A stretch of 64,000 nt of DNA, from positions 1-64,000 of the forward strand of contig NZ_MVHE01000001.1 of assembly GCF_002086155.1 (NCBI RefSeq). The letters run 5' to 3'. Below are positions 45,544 to 55,071 of this stretch, piece by piece. Under the pieces are notes generated by a model. That model was given only the letters and a program-made list of their open reading frames with translations. It was not told the origin of the DNA and did no database searches. Within the stretch, counting starts at the first letter, position 1. The number at the start of each line of letters is the position of its first letter. The position numbers and the translations under genes are program-made. The DNA comes from Mycobacterium angelicum. Lineage in GTDB: Bacteria; Actinomycetota; Actinomycetes; Mycobacteriales; Mycobacteriaceae.

Positions 45544-46648
45544 CTTTTCGGTTGCGCCACCGGATTCCCGCTTCTAGGAACCCGTCGATGTCTCCGTCCA
45601 AAACGGCCGCCGGATTGCCCACCTCGTATTCGGTGCGCAGATCCTTGACCATCTGATAGGGGTGCAATACGTAGGACCGCATCTGGTTACCCCAAGAACT
45701 GCCGCCGTCACCTTTCAAGGCATCAAGCTCGGCGCGTTCTTCTAAACGCTTGCGCTCCAACAACTTTGCCTGAAGCACCCGCATCGCCGCCACTTTGTTC
45801 TGCAGTTGCGACTTCTCATTCTGACAAGTCACGACAATACCCGTCGGGATGTGGGTTAAACGAACCGCGGAGTCGGTGGTGTTGACGGATTGACCGCCCG
45901 GCCCGCTGGAACGGTAGACGTCAACCCGGATATCGCCCTCCGGGATGTCGATGTGATCCGTGGTCTCCACCACAGGAAGCACCTCGACTTCGGCAAAGGA
46001 CGTCTGACGCCGGCTCTGGTTGTCGAACGGGCTGATTCGCACCAGCCGGTGAGTGCCCTGTTCCACCGACAACGTGCCGTATGCGAACGGCGCGTGCACG
46101 GCAAAGGTGGCGCTCTTGATACCCGCTTCTTCGGCGTAGGAGGTGTCGAACACCTCGACCCCGTACTTGTGCTGCTCGGCCCAGCGGATATACATCCGCA
46201 TCAGCATCTCGGCCCAGTCGGCGGCGTCGACGCCACCCGCGCCGGACCGGATTGTGACCAATGCCTCACGCTCGTCGTATTCGCCGGACAGCAGCGTGCG
46301 CACCTCGGTTGCTTCGATGTCGGCGCGCAGCGCCTTGAGCTCGGCGTCGGCCTCGGCGAGGGCTTCGGCGGCCGCGGCGCCCTGCTCCTCGGCGGCGAGT
46401 TCGTAGAGCACCGGCAGGTCGTCGAGGCGGCGGCGCAACTCCTCGATGCGCCGCAACTCCCCCTGTGTATGGGACAACTCACTGGTCACCCGCTGCGCGC
46501 GGGTCTGGTCGTCCCACAGTTTGGGGTCGGACGCCTCGTGCTCGAGCTTTTCGATGCGGCCCTTGAGACCCTCGACGTCGAGCACCCGCTCCACCGTGGT
46601 CAGCGTGGAGTCAAGGGCGGCGATGTCGGCTTGACGGTCAGGTTCCAC
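45533..46648 (-). CDS. prfB: Peptide chain release factor 2
   Basis: 371 residues from GTG 46648. The stop-codon recognition motif is [20 protein letters not shown] and the catalytic GGQ is in [22 protein letters not shown]2 ends translation at UGA and UAA. The gene is a single open frame, with no programmed +1 frameshift such as that of E. coli. It is divergent from fprA. Confidence 0.97.
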   Translation of the reverse strand: MEPDRQADIAALDSTLTTVERVLDVEGLKGRIEKLEHEASDPKLWDDQTRAQRVTSELSHTQGELRRIEELRRRLDDLPVLYELAAEEQGAAAAEALAEADAELKALRADIEATEVRTLLSGEYDEREALVTIRSGAGGVDAADWAEMLMRMYIRWAEQHKYGVEVFDTSYAEEAGIKSATFAVHAPFAYGTLSVEQGTHRLVRISPFDNQSRRQTSFAEVEVLPVVETTDHIDIPEGDIRVDVYRSSGPGGQSVNTTDSAVRLTHIPTGIVVTCQNEKSQLQNKVAAMRVLQAKLLERKRLEERAELDALKGDGGSSWGNQMRSYVLHPYQMVKDLRTEYEVGNPAAVLDGDIDGFLEAGIRWRNRKDDD

Positions 46649-46782
46649 AGGCGCCCACGTTACCGTGATCAGCGATTAGCATCAGATCACCATCAGTGCA
46701 CCGCGCGACTGCGACGCTCAGCCCACCAGCCCACCAGCGGGCCCACTAGCGGCGCAGCCGGACACGAACAGAAGGCTCGCCC

Positions 46783-48141
46783 ATGCGCCCATATCACGTT
46801 GCGATCGTCGGCTCCGGACCCTCCGGATTCTTCGCCGCCGCGTCTTTGCTGAAGGCCGCCGACACTTCCGACGAGATCGACGTGGCCGTCGACATGCTGG
46901 AGATGCTGCCGACGCCGTGGGGGTTGGTGCGCTCGGGGGTGGCGCCCGACCACCCCAAGATCAAATCGATCAGCAAACAATTCGAGAAGACCGCCGACGA
47001 TCCCCGCTTCCGGTTCTACGGCAACGTGGTGGTGGGCGAACACGTCGAGGCGGCCGAACTCGCCGAACACTACGACGCGGTGATCTACGCCGTCGGAGCG
47101 CAGTCGGACAAGGCGCTGAACATTGCCGGTGAAGACCTGCCCGGAAGTATCTCCGCGGTCGATTTCGTGGGCTGGTACAACGCGCACCCACACTTCGAAG
47201 ACAAGACACCGAATCTGTCGGGCGCCCGCGCGGTCGTTGTCGGCAACGGCAATGTCGCCATCGACGTCGCACGCATTCTGGTCACCGACCCCGACGTGCT
47301 GGCCCAGACCGACATCGCCGATCACGCGCTGGACAGCTTGCGTCCGTGCGGTGTGGAAGAAGTGGTGATCATCGGCCGGCGCGGACCGCTGCAGACGGCG
47401 TTCACGACCCTGGAGTTGCGTGAGCTCGGCGAGCTCGAAGGAGTCGACGTGATCGTCGACCCCGCGCAGTTCGAGGGCATCACCGACGAAGACGCCGAGG
47501 CGGCAGGCAAGACGACCAAGACCAACGTCAAGGTATTGCGCGGGTACGCCGACCGCGCTCCGCGTCCAGGGCATCGCCGAATCGTGTTCCGGTTCTTGAC
47601 TTCTCCGATCGAGATCAGGGGCGACGAGAAAGTCGAGCACATCGTGCTGGGCCGCAACGAACTGGTCACCGACGACAGCGGGTGGGTGTCGGCCAAGGAC
47701 ACCGGCGACCGCGAAGAGCTGCCGGTTCAGCTGGTCGTACGCTCGGTCGGCTACCGCGGTGTGCCCACCCCCGGACTGCCGTTCGACGAGAAGCGCGGCA
47801 CCATCCCCAACACCGACGGCCGGATCGAAGGCAGCCGCAACGAGTACGTCGTCGGATGGATCAAACGTGGACCGACGGGAGTGATCGGCACCAACAAGAA
47901 GGACTCGCAGGACACCGTCGACACCCTGATCAACGACCTGGCCGGCGCCGACTTGGCGGACTTCCCCGACGACCACACCGACAAGCTGGCCGAATGGCTG
48001 ACCTCACGTCAGCCGAAGGTGGTCACGTCGGCGCACTGGAAGGCGATCGACCAGTTCGAGCGTGCGGCCGGCGAGCCACACGGGCGCCCCCGCGTGAAGC
48101 TGCCGAACCTGACCGAACTGTTACGCGTCGGGCACAGCTGA
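46783..48141 (+). CDS. fprA: NADPH-ferredoxin reductase FprA
   Basis: 452 residues from ATG 46783. The FAD motif is HVAIVGSGPSGFFAAASLLK. The adrenodoxin-reductase signatures TPWGLVRSGVAPDHPKIK and AVVVGNGNVAIDVARIL (NADP Rossmann) are present, as is GWIKRGPTGVIGTNKKDSQD near the C-terminus. It passes electrons from NADPH to ferredoxins that feed P450s, potentially including CYP143 in this window. Location divergent from prfB matches M. tuberculosis Rv3106. Confidence 0.97.
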   Translation: MRPYHVAIVGSGPSGFFAAASLLKAADTSDEIDVAVDMLEMLPTPWGLVRSGVAPDHPKIKSISKQFEKTADDPRFRFYGNVVVGEHVEAAELAEHYDAVIYAVGAQSDKALNIAGEDLPGSISAVDFVGWYNAHPHFEDKTPNLSGARAVVVGNGNVAIDVARILVTDPDVLAQTDIADHALDSLRPCGVEEVVIIGRRGPLQTAFTTLELRELGELEGVDVIVDPAQFEGITDEDAEAAGKTTKTNVKVLRGYADRAPRPGHRRIVFRFLTSPIEIRGDEKVEHIVLGRNELVTDDSGWVSAKDTGDREELPVQLVVRSVGYRGVPTPGLPFDEKRGTIPNTDGRIEGSRNEYVVGWIKRGPTGVIGTNKKDSQDTVDTLINDLAGADLADFPDDHTDKLAEWLTSRQPKVVTSAHWKAIDQFERAAGEPHGRPRVKLPNLTELLRVGHS

Positions 48142-48172
48142 CTCAGCGGTCGCGACGGATCTGGCCAGTCGA

Positions 48173-49765
48173 TCAGGGGTCGATCAGCACCCCGGGGTTG
48201 AGGATCCCGGCTGGGTCCAGTGCGGACTTCGTGGCGCGCAGCGCGGCCGCGAAGGGGTCCGGACGCTGCCGGTCGTACCAGGGACGGTGGTCGCGACCGA
48301 CCGCGTGGTGGTGGGTGATGGTGCCCCCGGTCGTGCTGATCGCTTCGGAGACGGCGCCCTTGATCTCATCCCACTGCGCGTCGAGCGAACCCCAGCGACC
48401 GCCGGCGTAGATGCCGTAGTAGGGGGCGGGACCGTCGGGATAGACGTGGGTGAAGCGGCAGGTGACCACCCCGGTTCCACACACCCGCTCGATCGCCTGC
48501 CGGGCGGCGTCGGTGACCGCGGCGTGCAGCGTGTCGAATCCGTCCCAAGTGCAAGCGGTTTCAAAGGTCTCGGCGATGATCGAGCGGCGCGCCAACGCGT
48601 CTCGCTGATAAGGCATTCGAAGGAAGGCCGACCGCCAGGTCTTGGACGCATCCGGGGCATCGTCTTCTGTTGTGTCGCTTCCGGTTTCGCGGCTGCGGCG
48701 TGCGATCACGGAGCCGCCGTGCTCGCCGGCGATCTGCACCGCCCGGTCCAGCCACGGATCGATGGCGTGGTCAGCCGATTCGAAAGCCAGCACCAGCAGG
48801 CCGCCGCTGACCGCCGTGCCGGCGTTGAGGAACGCCTCGGCCGGGTCCAGCAGCCGGCAGTTCGCCGGGTAGAGGCCGGCCTGCGCGACGGTTCGGGTCG
48901 CGGCGACGGCTTGGGCCCAGTCGTCGAATGCCACCGACGCGGTCACCTGCCACCGCGGCCGGTCCTGCAACCGCATCCACGCCTCGGTGATGATGCCGAG
49001 CGCGCCCTCGGAACCCAGGAACAGCCGGTCCGAGGACGGCCCGGCGCCGGATCCGGGCAGCCGCCGCGACTCGCTGACCCCGGCCGGGGTGACCACTCGC
49101 AGCGATTCGGTCAGGTCGTCGATGTGGGTGTAGAGGGTGGCGAAGTGGCCGCCGGCGCGGGTGGCCAGCCAGCCGCCGAGACTGGAGAACCCGAAGGATT
49201 GCGGGAAGTGCCGCAGGGTCAGGCCGTGCGGGCGCAACTGCTGTTCGATCCAGGGCCCCAGCGCGCCGGCCTGGATGCGCGCGGCGCGGCTGATCTCGTC
49301 GATTTCGAGCACGGCGCTCATCACCGAGACATCCACCGTGACCGCCGGGCCGTCGAAGCGCGGCTCGACGCCGCCGACCACCGAGCTGCCGCCGCCGTAG
49401 GGAATCGCCGGAATTTCTCGGCGGGTGCACCAATCGAGCACGTCCACCACGTCCTGTTCGCGACGCGGCCGCAGGATCAGATCGGGCACGTGCTCGAGGC
49501 GGCCCTGCAGGTTGCGTGCGACGTCACGAAACGCCTTGCCGCGCGCATGCCCGGCCCGGTCCACCGGGTCGGCCGAGCAGATCGCCGCCAGCGACGGCGG
49601 CGCGGTGATCCGCGGGGACGAGAGTCCGAGGTCTTTCGGGTTGGGAGGCCGATGGTCGGTCAGGTCGTGGCCGGGCAACATCGCGGCCAGGCGTGACTCC
49701 AGGTCTCGCGTCTCCTGTTCGGAAAGCGCGTCTTCGACTGTGCCCCAACCCCACCACGAACGCAT
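48173..49765 (-). CDS. agpS: FAD-linked oxidase, alkyl-dihydroxyacetonephosphate synthase-like (AgpS)
   Basis: 530 residues from ATG 49765, opening MRSWWGWG as in AgpS homologues. The FAD PP-loop is IPAIPYGGGSSVVGGVEPRF, with FPQSFGFSSLGGWLATRAGG and GSEGALGIITEAWMRL downstream, and a C-terminal His-rich HHHAVGRDHRPWY. The family makes ether-lipid precursors or oxidises hydroxyacids. Position after fprA matches Rv3107c. The actual substrate in mycobacteria is not settled. Confidence 0.88.
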   Translation of the reverse strand: MRSWWGWGTVEDALSEQETRDLESRLAAMLPGHDLTDHRPPNPKDLGLSSPRITAPPSLAAICSADPVDRAGHARGKAFRDVARNLQGRLEHVPDLILRPRREQDVVDVLDWCTRREIPAIPYGGGSSVVGGVEPRFDGPAVTVDVSVMSAVLEIDEISRAARIQAGALGPWIEQQLRPHGLTLRHFPQSFGFSSLGGWLATRAGGHFATLYTHIDDLTESLRVVTPAGVSESRRLPGSGAGPSSDRLFLGSEGALGIITEAWMRLQDRPRWQVTASVAFDDWAQAVAATRTVAQAGLYPANCRLLDPAEAFLNAGTAVSGGLLVLAFESADHAIDPWLDRAVQIAGEHGGSVIARRSRETGSDTTEDDAPDASKTWRSAFLRMPYQRDALARRSIIAETFETACTWDGFDTLHAAVTDAARQAIERVCGTGVVTCRFTHVYPDGPAPYYGIYAGGRWGSLDAQWDEIKGAVSEAISTTGGTITHHHAVGRDHRPWYDRQRPDPFAAALRATKSALDPAGILNPGVLIDP

Positions 49766-49774
49766 GTCAGGGTG

Positions 49775-49978
49775 TCAGCGTTTGAGAACGACGAGGGCTC
49801 CACCGGCGACCAGCAACACCAATGCCGCCGCGATAGCCCAGCCGGCACCGGCGAGCCACCAGATGACACCGAATGCCGCGATCGCCGGCGAGAGCGCGAA
49901 CAGCACCAGCAGTGGGTGCTGCTTGATCACCTCGAGCGCACTCGCCGCCCGGACCCGATCAATTTCCTTGCCTGCCAT
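49775..49978 (-). CDS. Small two-helix membrane protein
   Basis: 67 residues from ATG 49978 (an in-frame ATG at 50008 is possible). A charged N-terminus (MAGKEIDRVRAASALEVIK) precedes two membrane helices (about 23-43 and 45-63) ending VVLKR. It lies 10 bases upstream of agpS on the same strand, so the two are co-transcribed. No known domain. Confidence 0.6.
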   Translation of the reverse strand: MAGKEIDRVRAASALEVIKQHPLLVLFALSPAIAAFGVIWWLAGAGWAIAAALVLLVAGGALVVLKR

Positions 49979-50054
49979 TCGTTCAGAATGCCAGACCGGC
50001 TCGGCCATTGGCTTATGCTTTCCGCAGTTTGGCCGAGTCGAGGACAGGAGCGAA

Positions 50055-51353
50055 GTGCGGGTCGCAATCGCTTGCCTCGGCTCACGCGGGGACGCCTTGC
50101 CGCTCGTCGAGATCGCGCGGCGACTGCGGGACGCGGGCCACGAGGTGGCTTTCGGGTGCAATCCGGATGTGGCGTCGGTGGTGCAGCGCTGCGGATTCGA
50201 TCCGATCGTCTACACGTCGCTGGACATCAAGGAGTTCCTCAGCTCCGAAGAGGGCCGCCGATCCTTCTTCGAAGGCGGCACCGTCGCTCAGTTGCGGACC
50301 TTGGGCGGCCTTTATGACCGATTCAGCGCAGACGTCGACTCCGGCTTGATCGCACTCTGTCGCGGTGCCGACTGCGTGATCGTCGGGCGAGTGCTGCAGG
50401 AGAAGGTGGCCATCATCACCGCCGGCACCGGCACACCCGTCGTTTCGGTGCACACCTTCCCGTGTTCGCCGGATGCGGCGGTGGCGAACCCACTTGTCGG
50501 TCCGGGTCCGCAGCGGCTTCGGTATCCGCTTTCCAAGCTCACCTATTACCTGCTGGATTTGGGTGTGGATGTCAGCACTTTGCCGAACATGCGTAGCTTG
50601 GCACGACGAATCGGGTACCCGCATCGGATGCTGCGCCCGTCGACTGCGTTTCGCCGCAGTGATCACCTCATCGTCGAGACGTTCGGTACCGCGTTAGTTC
50701 CGCTCAACAAGCGCGCCGACCCCGCCTGCCGGCGGATCGGCTTTATCCGTCCTGCGGCCCAGCACGTGTCTGCCCTTTCCGCCGACCTGGCACGCTGGAT
50801 CGGCGAGGATGACAAGCCGTTGATCTATCTCGGATTCGGCAGCATGCCCGTGCCCGAACTCGGCCGGCTGATAGCCGAATTCGACGGGATCTGCGCCGTG
50901 CGCGGCTACCGAGCGGTGGTAGCGACCGGTTGGTCGGCGGCGAACCCGATTGCAGCGCAATCGAATCGGATCTGGCTCGAGCCAGAGGTCGATCACGCCG
51001 CTCTGTTCCCGTACTGCACTGCGCTGGTGCACCACGGCGGCGCGGGAACCGTCGCGACTGCCGCCGCAAGCGGCAAGCCGTCTGTGGTGTGTAGCCACGG
51101 ATTCGATCAGTATTTCTGGGGGTTGACACTTCGTCGCCTGGGTGTCGGTGAGCTGGTGCCACGACCGGCGTTAAGCGCGGGCGTTATCGCCGACGCCATC
51201 GAACTGGTCAGAACCGCGCCCGTTCAGCGCGCCGCCGAACGCCTGGCTGCGCGGATGCATGACGACCTCGACGGCGCCGACGAATTTATGTCGGTACTCC
51301 ACGAAATGATGGCCAACCGCAAACGCCAAGCGACCCGCGCACCGTCATGCTGA
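50055..51353 (+). CDS. UDP-glycosyltransferase, GT1/MGT-like
   Basis: 432 residues from GTG 50055, with AGGAG four bases before it. The N-terminal Rossmann half starts [20 protein letters not shown]. The donor-binding half contains [12 protein letters not shown] and the motif [20 protein letters not shown] followed by QYFWGLTL. It should glycosylate a lipid or polyketide, as GtfA/GtfB-like enzymes do, but the acceptor is unknown. The idi gene overlaps its end by 7 bases. Confidence 0.88.
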   Translation: MRVAIACLGSRGDALPLVEIARRLRDAGHEVAFGCNPDVASVVQRCGFDPIVYTSLDIKEFLSSEEGRRSFFEGGTVAQLRTLGGLYDRFSADVDSGLIALCRGADCVIVGRVLQEKVAIITAGTGTPVVSVHTFPCSPDAAVANPLVGPGPQRLRYPLSKLTYYLLDLGVDVSTLPNMRSLARRIGYPHRMLRPSTAFRRSDHLIVETFGTALVPLNKRADPACRRIGFIRPAAQHVSALSADLARWIGEDDKPLIYLGFGSMPVPELGRLIAEFDGICAVRGYRAVVATGWSAANPIAAQSNRIWLEPEVDHAALFPYCTALVHHGGAGTVATAAASGKPSVVCSHGFDQYFWGLTLRRLGVGELVPRPALSAGVIADAIELVRTAPVQRAAERLAARMHDDLDGADEFMSVLHEMMANRKRQATRAPSC

Positions 51354-51943
51354 ACTCCGTCGAGCAGGTGGTTCTCGTCGACGAATGCGGCAGCCCAATA
51401 GGCATCGCCGACAAGGCCACCGTGCACACTTGCGACACCCCACTGCATCTCGCCTTCTCCAGCTACGTGTTCGACGCCGCTGATCGGGTGCTCATCACGC
51501 AGCGCGCCGATACGAAGCTGACCTGGCCCGGAGTATGGACCAACAGCTGCTGCGGGCACCCGTTGCCTGGCGAATCCCTCCCCGACGCCATCAGCCGACG
51601 GCTGGCCGGCGAACTCGGCCTGACAGCGAATTCGGTCGATCTGATCCTGCCCGGGTTCCGCTACCGGGCCACCATGGCCGACGGCACGGTGGAAAACGAG
51701 ATATGCCCGGTCTACCGAGTCCAGGTCGACCATGAACCGCGACCGAATTCCGACGAGGTGGGCGCGGTCCGCTGGATTGGCTGGGAAGAGTTCGTTTCCG
51801 ACGTCAACGCCGGCGTGATCACGCCGATATCTCCTTGGTGCCGTAGGCAATTGGAGCAATTGTCGGAGTTGGGACCGCACCCGGGGAGGTGGCCGGTGGC
51901 CGACGACGTTGCGCTACCCACGGCCGCTCGCCGCCCGGGCTAG
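51347..51943 (+). CDS. idi: Isopentenyl-diphosphate delta-isomerase type I
   Basis: 198 residues from ATG 51347. The Nudix-fold isomerase residues are present: catalytic Cys in [13 protein letters not shown] (C68 or C69) and Glu in [13 protein letters not shown] (E116), with metal His at H34 and in GHP. It interconverts IPP and DMAPP for isoprenoid synthesis. Overlap with the glycosyltransferase gene suggests joint expression, possibly for a glycosylated isoprenoid; that link is inference. Confidence 0.95.
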   Translation: MLNSVEQVVLVDECGSPIGIADKATVHTCDTPLHLAFSSYVFDAADRVLITQRADTKLTWPGVWTNSCCGHPLPGESLPDAISRRLAGELGLTANSVDLILPGFRYRATMADGTVENEICPVYRVQVDHEPRPNSDEVGAVRWIGWEEFVSDVNAGVITPISPWCRRQLEQLSELGPHPGRWPVADDVALPTAARRPG

Positions 51944-52000
51944 CGCGGCGGTGGCGACGCTCCGACGAGAATCGGCCGAAACCGCCACCCCACAGGTGAT

Positions 52001-52023
52001 TTGGTCGAGAGGACCAACGACTC
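52001..52023 (+). promoter_or_regulatory. DosR-like box before the nitroreductase gene
   Basis: TTGGTC-GAGAG-GACCAA (52001-52017) is a 6-bp inverted repeat. The overlapping AGGACCAACGACTC (52010-52023) agrees with 9 of 14 positions of the DosR consensus GGGACTWWAGTCCC. A -10-like TATACG lies at 52045-52050, the spacing expected for a DosR-activated promoter. This is weaker than the boxes at 54951 and 59316. Confidence 0.45.
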
Positions 52024-52059
52024 TACTCGTCCGCCGAATGCCTCTATACGGTTAGCAGC

Positions 52060-53034
52060 GTGGACCTTAAGGTGCTCGAGAACGCAGTCCTGCTGGCCTG
52101 CCGGGCACCCTCGGTGCATAACAGCCAGCCGTGGCGCTGGGTCGCTGAAGGCGACCGTCTTCAGCTCTTCGTCGACCGGCACCGCGCCGTACCCGCCACG
52201 GATCCTTCCGGCCGCGAAACACTCGCGAGTTGTGGTGCGGTGCTTGACCATTTCCGCATCGCCGTGTGGGCCGCCGGGTGGCACGCGAACATCAGCCGCT
52301 TCCCCAATCCGAACAATCCCGACCACCTGGCGACGATCGAATTCAGCCCGGCCGGCTTTGTCACCCCGGTCCAGCGCAGCCGTGCCGAGGCGATACTGGA
52401 GCGCCGGACCGATCGGCTGCCGTTTTACCAGCCCACCTTTTGGCACCTGTTCGAACCCGTGCTGCGCAGCCAGATCGGCGATGATGTCGCCACGCTCGAT
52501 GTCCTCTCCGATGAGCAGCGGCCACGACTGGTGGAGGCGTCACAGCTCAGCGAGGCCCTTCGGCGCGACGACGCCACCTACCACGCCGAACTCGCATGGT
52601 GGACTTCGCCGTTCGCGTTGGCCGAAGGCGTGCCACCAGAGACTCTGGCATCTGATATCGAACGCCGCCGGGTTGACGTCGCCCGCGAGTTCCCGGTCCG
52701 CACCCATCAGGATCGGCGTGCGGAAATGAATGCCGACTGCTCGAAAATCCTTGTGCTGTCGACACCTGAGGACACTCGGGCCGATGTGCTGCGCTGCGGC
52801 GAAGTGCTGTCGACGGTCCTGTTGGAGTGCACCATGGCCGGAATGGCGACCTGCACGCTGACCCATCTGATCGAATCGCCCGCGAGCCGCGCGATAGTTC
52901 GCGAGCTCATCGGCGGGCGTGGCGAGCCGCAGGTGTTGGTCCGCGTCGGCATAATTCCGCCCATCGAAGACACCCCCGCCCCGACACCGCGGCGGGCGCT
53001 GGCGAGCGTCCTTGAGATTCGTGAGACGACCTAG
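52060..53034 (+). CDS. Acg/Rv3127-type nitroreductase-family protein
   Basis: 324 residues from GTG 52060. The N-terminal SVHNSQPWRW motif and the late GMATCTLTHLIESPASRAIV and EPQVLVRVGIIPP segments define the Acg group of DosR-regulated nitroreductase-like proteins. Members bind FMN weakly or not at all, and sequester flavin in dormant cells. With -10 TATACG ending 10 bases before the GTG and no ribosome site, the mRNA may be nearly leaderless. It is followed after 13 bases by the PPOX gene. Confidence 0.87.
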   Translation: MDLKVLENAVLLACRAPSVHNSQPWRWVAEGDRLQLFVDRHRAVPATDPSGRETLASCGAVLDHFRIAVWAAGWHANISRFPNPNNPDHLATIEFSPAGFVTPVQRSRAEAILERRTDRLPFYQPTFWHLFEPVLRSQIGDDVATLDVLSDEQRPRLVEASQLSEALRRDDATYHAELAWWTSPFALAEGVPPETLASDIERRRVDVAREFPVRTHQDRRAEMNADCSKILVLSTPEDTRADVLRCGEVLSTVLLECTMAGMATCTLTHLIESPASRAIVRELIGGRGEPQVLVRVGIIPPIEDTPAPTPRRALASVLEIRETT

Positions 53035-53047
53035 GAAGGTTGAGCCC

Positions 53048-53476
53048 ATGACCGATGACCCGATCACAGTCTTGTCCGAAGACGAAAGTTGGACCCGGTT
53101 GGCCACCGTGGCGCTGGGCAGGCTGGTTACCACCTTCGCCGGTGAGCCCGAGATTTTTCCGGTCAACTATGTCGTGCAGAACCGCAGCGTGCTGTTCCGT
53201 ACCGCGGAGGGCACGAAGTTGTTTTCTGCCGTCTCGCACCACACCGTCTTGTTCGAGGCCGACGACCACACCGTCGCCGAAGGCTGGAGTGTGATCGTCA
53301 GAGGCCGCGCAAAGCTACTTCGTACCGATGCCGAGATCACCGAAGCCGAACGCGCACAAGTGATGCCGTGGACCCCGACCTTGAAGTTCCACTACGTCCG
53401 GGTGATGCCGACGGACATCACCGGCCGCCACTTCAGGTTCGGTCCTGAGCCGGACCGCACCGAGAGCTTCGCCTGA
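53048..53476 (+). CDS. Pyridoxamine 5'-phosphate oxidase-family (flavin/F420-binding) protein
   Basis: 142 residues from ATG 53048. It has the split-barrel fold of PPOX-like proteins: RLATVALGRLVTTFAGEPEI, PVNYVVQNRSVLFRTAEGTK and WSVIVRGRAKLLR. Relatives bind FMN, F420 or heme. It follows the Acg-type gene and corresponds in position to Rv3129 of the M. tuberculosis DosR regulon. Enzymatic role unknown. Confidence 0.82.
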   Translation: MTDDPITVLSEDESWTRLATVALGRLVTTFAGEPEIFPVNYVVQNRSVLFRTAEGTKLFSAVSHHTVLFEADDHTVAEGWSVIVRGRAKLLRTDAEITEAERAQVMPWTPTLKFHYVRVMPTDITGRHFRFGPEPDRTESFA

Positions 53477-53506
53477 CGCTTCGTAGCTCTACTCATCAGA
53501 CCACCA

Positions 53507-54883
53507 TCAGACCACCAGCGTCAGCGGCCCACGCGTACGAGAAGCCTTGCGCCGCTTGCTGACCGCCACCAGCCGTGCGACCGCGATCTCGATCCCGCGG
53601 GCCAGTTCGTCGGCATCGGTCAGCGCGTCGTAGTCGGTGAGGATCCCGAAGAACAGATCGTCGGCGTAGCTGAGCATCGCCACACCGGTGCGCAGATGCA
53701 TGGCAAGCGGCGGGACCGGATATACGCCGAGCACCCGGCGGCCCATCACCCGCAGCGGCCGCCGCGGACCGGGCACGTTGGTTGCGACGGTCACAATGCC
53801 ACGCTGGGGCAACCGGGCGAGCAGCCCCAGCGCCCACGCGGTGAATGCGAACGGAACCCGATTGGCAAGGGCGACAAAGGCGTTGCCGGCCTCACGCTGT
53901 CCACCCGATTTCGCCCGGTCCAACCGCTCGTGCACGCTCCGCAACCGCTGGACCGGGTTTTCCTCATCCACCGGCAGGTATGGGAGCATCAGCGAAACCC
54001 GGTTGTCGGACTCGGCGAACGCGTCGGCGGAGCGCGTCGAGACCGGCACCAGGGTGCGCAGCGAATCGGGTGCCGGCCGGGCGCCGCGCTTGATCAGGGC
54101 ATTGCGGTAGCTTTCGGTAATAGCCGACAACGCAACGTCATTGACGGTGACGCCGAACGTCTGGCACACCTGATCGATGTCGGCCAGCGTGACCCGCGCC
54201 CCGCCGTAGCGACGCTGCCCCCCGAGGGGCCCGTTGAGCGGCGACGTGGGCGGGCGCATCAGACCGATCGCGATCTCGGCGGCGCCCTGGGCGGCACGCG
54301 CCGCACTGGCCACGACGGCCGTCGAGGCATTCCACAAGCCGCCCAGCAGGCTCACCTGACTGGCCGCCGGCGCCGGCGGCGTAGCGCCGCGGTGGTGCGT
54401 GGAGCTGCCCCGAAGTCCGTCATCGCACAGCCCGGCGAGGATGTGGCTGGCCGCGATCCCATCGGCCATGCAGTGATGAAGCTTGATCAGCATGGCCCAG
54501 CGGTCGTCACTGAGGCCCTCGATGACCCAGATCTCCCACAGCGGCAGGTCCCGGTCCAGCCGCCGGGCCATCACGTCGGCGATCAACCGGTACAGCTCGC
54601 GGTCGTCGCCTGGTTGCGGCAGCGCGACGCGGCGCACATGCCGGTCGATGTCGAAGTCCGGATCGTCCACCCATTCGGGAGCACCCAGGTCGAACGGGCG
54701 CAGCCGCAACCGCTGCCCGAACCGGGGACAGCCGCGGATACGTTGCGCGAATGTCGACACCAGGGATTCCTGGTCAGGCGCACGGCCGTCGATAACCGCC
54801 AGGCCACCGATCGCCAAGCTCACCCGCTGATCGGCATCTTCTGCCTTGAGGAACCCGGCATCCAGCGTCGTCAGGTGGTTCAT
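53507..54883 (-). CDS. tgs1: Diacylglycerol acyltransferase/wax ester synthase Tgs1
   Basis: 458 residues from ATG 54883. The WS/DGAT catalytic motif HHCMADG (H136, H137, D141) and PLWEIWVIEGL precede it; NVPGPRRPLRVMGRR and YNDD-like late segments complete the fold. It makes triacylglycerol for storage during dormancy. Its neighbours and the DosR box upstream match the tgs1 (Rv3130c) locus of M. tuberculosis. It is divergent from the Rv3131-type gene. Confidence 0.95.
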   Translation of the reverse strand: MNHLTTLDAGFLKAEDADQRVSLAIGGLAVIDGRAPDQESLVSTFAQRIRGCPRFGQRLRLRPFDLGAPEWVDDPDFDIDRHVRRVALPQPGDDRELYRLIADVMARRLDRDLPLWEIWVIEGLSDDRWAMLIKLHHCMADGIAASHILAGLCDDGLRGSSTHHRGATPPAPAASQVSLLGGLWNASTAVVASAARAAQGAAEIAIGLMRPPTSPLNGPLGGQRRYGGARVTLADIDQVCQTFGVTVNDVALSAITESYRNALIKRGARPAPDSLRTLVPVSTRSADAFAESDNRVSLMLPYLPVDEENPVQRLRSVHERLDRAKSGGQREAGNAFVALANRVPFAFTAWALGLLARLPQRGIVTVATNVPGPRRPLRVMGRRVLGVYPVPPLAMHLRTGVAMLSYADDLFFGILTDYDALTDADELARGIEIAVARLVAVSKRRKASRTRGPLTLVV

Positions 54884-54950
54884 GGTGTGCGACCCTCCCA
54901 AGTATCTGCAACTCGTAGTACCACTATCCGTCACCGGGACGGGGCGCGGC

Positions 54951-54989
54951 AGGGCCAAAGGTCCCTCGCTGCCAAGGGCTTCGTGCCCT
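54951..54989. promoter_or_regulatory. DosR boxes between tgs1 and the Rv3131-like gene
   Basis: AGGGCCAAAGGTCCCT (54951-54966), read on the minus strand as AGGGACCTTTGGCCCT, is a near-ideal DosR box. A second palindrome, AGGGC-TTCGT-GCCCT (54975-54989), lies about 24 bases further and may be a weaker site. They stand between two divergent DosR-type genes. Functional assignment is from the motif. Confidence 0.75.
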
Positions 54990-55071
54990 GCCGCCGCGGG
55001 TGACCTCGGACAATCCTTGAAACGTGACCAAAGTGATAGACAGGGGTGCTTGCGCGACCGGAAAGGCAGTC

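Noticed and set aside
45533..46648. Programmed frameshift in prfB
   Set aside because: The gene is one continuous frame from GTG to TAA, with no internal UGA or slippery site.
48287..49696. Long antisense open frame (469 codons) opposite agpS
   Set aside because: Translation is Gly/Arg/Val-rich low complexity; the other strand has the full FAD-oxidase motifs.
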